64,000 nt of DNA from NCBI GenBank assembly GCA_007134025.1, contig SLLR01000030.1, positions 17,157 to 81,156 on the forward strand, written 5' to 3'. The notes below the pieces were generated by a model that ran no database searches, was not told the DNA's origin, and saw nothing but the letters and a program-made list of their open reading frames with translations. The stretch is from Desulfuromonadaceae bacterium. Its GTDB lineage: Bacteria > Desulfobacterota > Desulfuromonadia > Desulfuromonadales > Syntrophotaleaceae. The position numbers and the translations under genes are program-made. This document shows, piece by piece, positions 63,858 through 64,000 of the stretch. The first letter of the stretch is position 1, and the number at the start of each line of letters is the position of its first letter.

Positions 63858-64000
63858 AAGGAATGCTTTTCAAACCTGTCCCCACTCTGTCCCCACTCAG
63901 AAAGAAATCTTCTCATTGTCAATACCGACCGTTCGCTTTACCGCTCCTGAAAGAGATTTGATAAACTACTTTTGCTAAGAATATTGGTTCTGAAAAAACT

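Overview
The window (64 kb, moderately GC-rich) reads as a chromosomal segment of a strictly anaerobic deltaproteobacterium of the Desulfuromonadales/Geobacter/Pelobacter type. This rests on gene families and order (tmk-holB-ricT-metG, a TatD/radical-SAM fusion, rnc-radical SAM-era-der, ihfA-merR-pcm-yqaA-nlpD-rpoS, a class I hybrid-cluster protein, bioW), not on any rRNA gene; none is present. The assignment is inference.

Layout. 1-7200: 3' part of an aldehyde dehydrogenase, a PilZ protein, then a leftward housekeeping operon (tmk, holB, ricT, metG, TatD-rSAM). 7380-12964: rightward rnc, a radical SAM gene, era, der and a DUF4388/receiver/GAF-like protein. 13214-18290: CheY-like regulator, infA, leuS-lptE-holA. 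18351-23864: rpsT (leftward), murJ, tRNA-Val, and the thrS-infC-rpmI-rplT operon, where infC starts at ATA. 23971-32503: pheS-pheT-ihfA-merR, then pcm-yqaA-nlpD-rpoS-apt, with a 152-bp palindromic MITE-like element between nlpD and rpoS. 32621-36100: tRNA-Arg followed by a decayed accessory patch (IS3-type transposase tail, frameshifted SanA/YdcF-like gene, periplasmic cupin, truncated nuclease-like gene, a gene broken by three lesions). 36119-47759: division and envelope genes ftsE-ftsX-envC-like-ctpA, a divergent polysaccharide deacetylase, a ParA-like protein with an unknown C-terminal half, xseA-xseB-ispA-dxs. 47823-51472: a biotin operon bioW-bioF-bioH-bioC behind a BirA-type operator. 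51487-57659: ArsR regulator, Ca/Na antiporter, repeat-bearing DUF3108 protein, CBS/DHH pyrophosphatase, YyaL-type thioredoxin-domain protein. 57789-61412: a tight leftward operon of two Ddl-like ATP-grasp ligases, a GNAT acyltransferase and a lysine 2,3-aminomutase. 61921-63808: hcp and tRNA-Thr.

How the genes work together. Most of the window is core information processing (translation initiation, aminoacyl-tRNA synthetases, ribosome assembly GTPases, polymerase III clamp loader, exonuclease VII) and envelope biogenesis. FtsEX with two degenerate LytM proteins and a C-terminal processing protease form a cell-separation module.

The most interesting parts are: (i) the ATP-grasp x2/GNAT/KamA operon, which looks like a pathway for an amide-linked, possibly beta-lysine-containing small molecule, and whose leader RNA can pair with its own ribosome-binding site; (ii) a biotin operon that encodes both the pimelate-dependent (BioW) and the malonyl-ACP-dependent (BioC/BioH) routes; and (iii) the decaying island at tRNA-Arg. 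No CRISPR array, complete transposon or prophage was seen.
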